Positions 61,854 to 64,000 of a stretch of 64,000 nt of DNA are shown here, piece after piece. The first letter of the stretch is position 1. The number at the start of each line of letters is the position of its first letter. The notes under the pieces are model-generated. The model saw only the letters and a list, made by a program, of their open reading frames with translations. It searched no databases and was not told the DNA's origin. Source of the DNA: Roseivirga echinicomitans (GTDB taxonomy: Bacteria > Bacteroidota > Bacteroidia > Cytophagales > Cyclobacteriaceae). The stretch is from positions 558,001 to 622,000 of the forward strand of contig NZ_LRDB01000050.1 in assembly GCF_001592935.1 (NCBI RefSeq). Direction: 5' to 3'. Made by a program: the position numbers and the translations under genes.

Positions 61854-61880
61854 AAAAAAAGCCTGCGTGAAGCAGGCTTT
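61854..61880 (-). promoter_or_regulatory. trp attenuator (intrinsic terminator in the leader)
   Basis: On the minus strand AAAAGCCTGC-TTCAC-GCAGGCTTTT is followed by TTTGTTTT, a classical intrinsic terminator, 27 bases before the trpE ATG and 37 bases after the leader peptide stop. A terminator in this place has no gene end to serve, which fits transcription attenuation. Upstream, CATAGCGCATG within the peptide gene can pair with CATGCTATATG after it. Confidence 0.82.
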
Positions 61881-61916
61881 TGAGTATCGTTAGATTACAT
61901 ATAGCATGAGTTCACA

Positions 61917-61973
61917 TCAACTGAGTTCAGTTAAATGCCACCACCATGCGCTATGTAAATTTGTGTTTCTCAT
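61917..61973 (-). CDS. trpL: trp operon leader peptide
   Basis: The 18-codon frame reads MRNTNLHSAWWWHLTELS, with three consecutive TGG codons at positions 10-12, then TGA. It lies between a consensus promoter and an attenuator hairpin, so ribosome stalling at the Trp codons during Trp shortage would change the folding downstream. Leader motifs of this sort have been described in Bacteroidota (from memory, the Bacteroid-trp motif). The ATG is only eight bases after the -7 element, so the message may be nearly leaderless. Confidence 0.85.
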   Translation of the reverse strand: MRNTNLHSAWWWHLTELS

Positions 61974-61980
61974 TATGCCC

Positions 61981-62010
61981 CAAATCTAGGAAAGGATTTT
62001 TCCAAAGCAA
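61981..62010 (-). promoter_or_regulatory. trp operon promoter, Bacteroidota consensus
   Basis: On the minus strand TTG (62010-62008), exactly 19 bases, then TAGATTTG (61988-61981), a full match to TTG-N19-TAnnTTTG. It is upstream of the leader peptide and is the best promoter in the window. Confidence 0.8.
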
Positions 62011-62142
62011 ACAGAAAATTAGAATTTTCCATTTGAGGCTACTTTTCTATCCAGAAACTGAAGTGAAAAGCCATTCAACCGACATTCTTGTTTTTATCAT
62101 TGAGGAATACCTTAAATTGTGAGCTCAAAAAAAGCTTAAGCC

Positions 62143-63000
62143 ATGACCCGTAAATTGAATTTTATAGTTGCTGCAATTCTTCTCCTTTCTTTCAATTCAA
62201 TGGCCTTTCAAGGGCAAAAACTTGCAGAGCAAGTAGACTTAACCTCTAAGCTTACTGGGCACATGGAAATCAAAGGCAATACAAAACTAAAAGACCGTCA
62301 TGCACAAGAATCACGTGAAATGGTGGCAGAGTTTCTAAAAACAGAACTCTCAAAATTTATCGATCAAGTTGAAATTGAGAACTACAGCGCGACAGGAAAT
62401 AATGTGGTAGGAACCATTATGGCCACCACAAAAACCGATGAATGGGTAGTTTTGGGTGCTCATTATGATTCTGTAAAAGATTGCCCTGGGGCGAATGATA
62501 ATGCTTCGGGCACTGCTTTGGTCTATTCCGTAGCCAAGCATATTGCAGGTTTGAATTTACGTAAGTACAATGTGAAGATTGTTTTCTTCGATGAAGAAGA
62601 GCGTGGCTTAATTGGTAGTAAGGCTTACGCGAAAAAATTAAAGGATGAGAACTTCAATATTGTTTCGGTACACACCATTGACCAAATGGGTTGGGACAAT
62701 GATGGCGATCGTGGTTTTGAGTTAGAAATGCCTACAGAAACACTAAAAGGTCATTACTTAAAAGTGGCGAAAGATTATGGTTATGAGTTCCCGATTCATA
62801 TGTCTACTGTAACTTCTACCGATCACCGCTCTTTCAGAAACGCAGGTTTTAATGCCATTGGTTTAACCGAAGAATACGTAAACAAAGACACTACTCCGCA
62901 TTACCACAAACCAACCGACACTTTTGAAACTATCAACTTTGAATACTTAGGGACAATCACTGTGTATGTTCAGAAGGTGTTTGAGGAATTGTTGAAGTAA
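62143..63000 (+). CDS. M28 family metallopeptidase, secreted
   Basis: The 285-residue protein has a signal peptide (to ~22, SMAFQ) and the M28 di-zinc core: His/Asp in VLGAHYDSVKD, bridging Asp in CPGANDNASGTAL, catalytic Glu pair in VFFDEEERGLIGS, Asp in HTIDQMGWDNDGD and final His in TTPHYHKPTDT. It is probably a periplasmic or secreted aminopeptidase. Divergent from the trp operon. Confidence 0.92.
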   Translation: MTRKLNFIVAAILLLSFNSMAFQGQKLAEQVDLTSKLTGHMEIKGNTKLKDRHAQESREMVAEFLKTELSKFIDQVEIENYSATGNNVVGTIMATTKTDEWVVLGAHYDSVKDCPGANDNASGTALVYSVAKHIAGLNLRKYNVKIVFFDEEERGLIGSKAYAKKLKDENFNIVSVHTIDQMGWDNDGDRGFELEMPTETLKGHYLKVAKDYGYEFPIHMSTVTSTDHRSFRNAGFNAIGLTEEYVNKDTTPHYHKPTDTFETINFEYLGTITVYVQKVFEELLK

Positions 63001-63100
63001 ACCTTCTCAATCCTCCGTATTAATGTGATAAAACCGCTTCATAATTATTAATCCATGAGGCTTAAGTCTATTTTTGCACTTCTTAAAAAATCAAATTGAT

Positions 63101-63682
63101 ATGCTCGGTTTAAAACTTGCCACCGATCCACGTTGGGCACATTTAGCAGAAACTAACATTGAAGAAATTCTAACTGATCATGCCTGGTGTGAACAAAAGG
63201 CAGCCACAAATGCGATTACCATTATTGCTGGCAACCCCGAACATACTGAACTAGTGACGGAATTACTCCTATTGGCCCAAGAAGAACTGGATCACTTTAG
63301 AATGGTGCACGATATTATTAAAAAACGCGGCTACACTTTAGGCCGAGAACGAAAAGACAGTTATGTCAATGAACTGTTCAAAGCGCGGATCAAAGGAGGG
63401 AATCGGCAGCAAAGTTTGGTCAATCGACTACTATTTTCTGCCATGATTGAGGCCCGCAGTTGCGAGCGCTTTAAAGTACTTTCTGAAAACATCAAGGACG
63501 AGGAGCTATCTAAATTCTATTACCAGTTAATGGTAAGTGAGGCTGGCCACTACACCACATTTCTCGGTTTTGCCAGAAAGTATGGTGAAGGTTTAGATGT
63601 TGACAAACAATGGAAAGAACTGATTGAAATCGAAGGCGAGATCATACAACGCTACGGTAAATCAGAATCTATTCACGGTTGA
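63101..63682 (+). CDS. miaE: tRNA 2-methylthio-N6-isopentenyladenosine-37 hydroxylase (MiaE-like)
   Basis: The 193-residue diiron helical protein has the MiaE ligand pattern: EILTDHAWCEQKAA, AQEELDHFRMVHD, EARSCERFKVLS and SEAGHYTTFLGFA. It hydroxylates ms2i6A37 in tRNA anticodon loops. The ATG at 63101 is chosen over a TTG nine codons upstream. It precedes a bidirectional terminator. Confidence 0.93.
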   Translation: MLGLKLATDPRWAHLAETNIEEILTDHAWCEQKAATNAITIIAGNPEHTELVTELLLLAQEELDHFRMVHDIIKKRGYTLGRERKDSYVNELFKARIKGGNRQQSLVNRLLFSAMIEARSCERFKVLSENIKDEELSKFYYQLMVSEAGHYTTFLGFARKYGEGLDVDKQWKELIEIEGEIIQRYGKSESIHG

Positions 63683-63728
63683 GTTGATCAAGCTGTAGCT
63701 TAAAGCATCTTACAAAGGCTATAAAACA

Positions 63729-63768
63729 AAATCGCCCTTCCAAGGAACTCTTGGAAGGGCGATTTCTC
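63729..63768. terminator. Bidirectional intrinsic terminator
   Basis: ATCGCCCTTCCAA and TTGGAAGGGCGAT form a perfect 13-base stem, flanked by A-run and T-rich sequence, between the convergent genes ending at 63682 and 63783. Confidence 0.85.
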
Positions 63769-63782
63769 TAAAGGTATTGGTT

Positions 63783-64000
63783 CTAATTATTATTCAATCG
63801 AATCATTACAGGCCTGTGGTCGGAAACTTGAGAACCAAATGTAGTTTGGCAGTTATCTAATGTCAAAACCAAGGTTTCAGTTGCCTTACTAAATAACTCA
63901 TTGGTTATTAGTATTTGATCGATTTGGCTTGGCCAAGAAGGGTAAGACCATCCACTTGAAGCACCTTGAGCAATCGGCATGGTAGTGAACTTGTAGTTCG
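63783..64000 (-). CDS. Endonuclease/exonuclease/phosphatase family protein, C-terminal fragment
   Basis: The frame is open to the right edge, so only the last ~72 residues are present. It has SQIDQILITNELF and the terminal SDHRPVMIRL, the conserved Asp and the SDH motif of the EEP superfamily (DNase I/exonuclease III fold). The rest, including the metal-binding N-terminus, lies beyond the window, so the substrate cannot be judged. Confidence 0.82.
   Translation of the reverse strand, partial: NYKFTTMPIAQGASSGWSYPSWPSQIDQILITNELFSKATETLVLTLDNCQTTFGSQVSDHRPVMIRLNNN

Noticed and set aside
1-64000. tRNA, rRNA, prophage or insertion sequence
   Set aside because: I saw no cloverleaf with T-loop consensus, no rRNA sequence, no transposase or integrase, and no phage structural gene. 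A dedicated tRNA search was not possible here.

Overview
The window looks like a chromosome segment from a marine-type member of the Bacteroidota, probably the Cytophagales (Roseivirga/Fulvivirga-like); this is inference from gene content. The supporting signs are many SPII lipoproteins, TlpA/DUF4369 thioredoxin lipoproteins, DUF4136, DUF2147, DUF3098 and DUF6122 proteins, carboxypeptidase-regulatory-like and MG2 surface proteins, the ftsX-DUF3098-uppP-truB-ribF operon, and promoters of the Bacteroidota type (TTG, 19-20 bases, TAnnTTTG). Both edges cut genes: an FAD/Fe-S oxidase tail on the left and an endonuclease/exonuclease/phosphatase family C-terminus on the right.

Layout. 1-10.6 kb: lipoproteins, a DsrE-like protein, a Tat-type metallophosphoesterase, a CDP-alcohol phosphatidyltransferase, a GH20 hexosaminidase, small enzymes and an HNH-like protein. 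10.7-16.6 kb (minus strand): S41 peptidase, LytTR regulator and an outer-surface gene pair. 16.9-25.9 kb: two divergent PadR plus MacB/FtsX-like permease cassettes. 26-33 kb: thioredoxin-like lipoproteins, SDR, VOC, acyltransferase, ankyrin protein. 33-34.3 kb: a cluster of REP-like palindromes, then a RelE/XRE toxin-antitoxin pair. 35.2-38.2 kb: a third PadR-permease cassette. 38.4-46.2 kb: an unusual zinc-finger SDR, then the ftsX-uppP-truB-ribF-CoA transferase run. 46.5-49.6 kb: a fourth PadR gene followed by four paralogous small membrane proteins. 50.4-53.3 kb: DEAD-box helicase, a decayed histidine kinase end and an orphan response regulator. 53.4-61.98 kb (minus strand): a complete trpEGDCFBA operon plus a DAHP synthase gene, with a leader peptide carrying three consecutive Trp codons, an attenuator hairpin and a consensus promoter. 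62-64 kb: M28 peptidase, MiaE and the partial nuclease.

Two themes run through the window. First, PadR regulators are repeatedly paired with membrane proteins that carry an N-terminal cytoplasmic helical domain, and the PadR promoters carry palindromes that differ from one another. Second, intergenic spaces are full of small inverted and tandem repeats. Two four-helix-bundle (23S rRNA intervening-sequence-type) genes sit inside otherwise tight operons (CoA transferase A/B and trpE/trpG). Each is bounded by its own short-period inverted repeats, and those repeats supply or abut the stop codons of neighbouring genes. Solo copies of the trp-type repeat occupy other trp operon junctions and have altered the end of trpG; a different repeat has altered the end of trpF. 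This gene-plus-repeat arrangement is the best candidate in the window for a poorly described mobile system.
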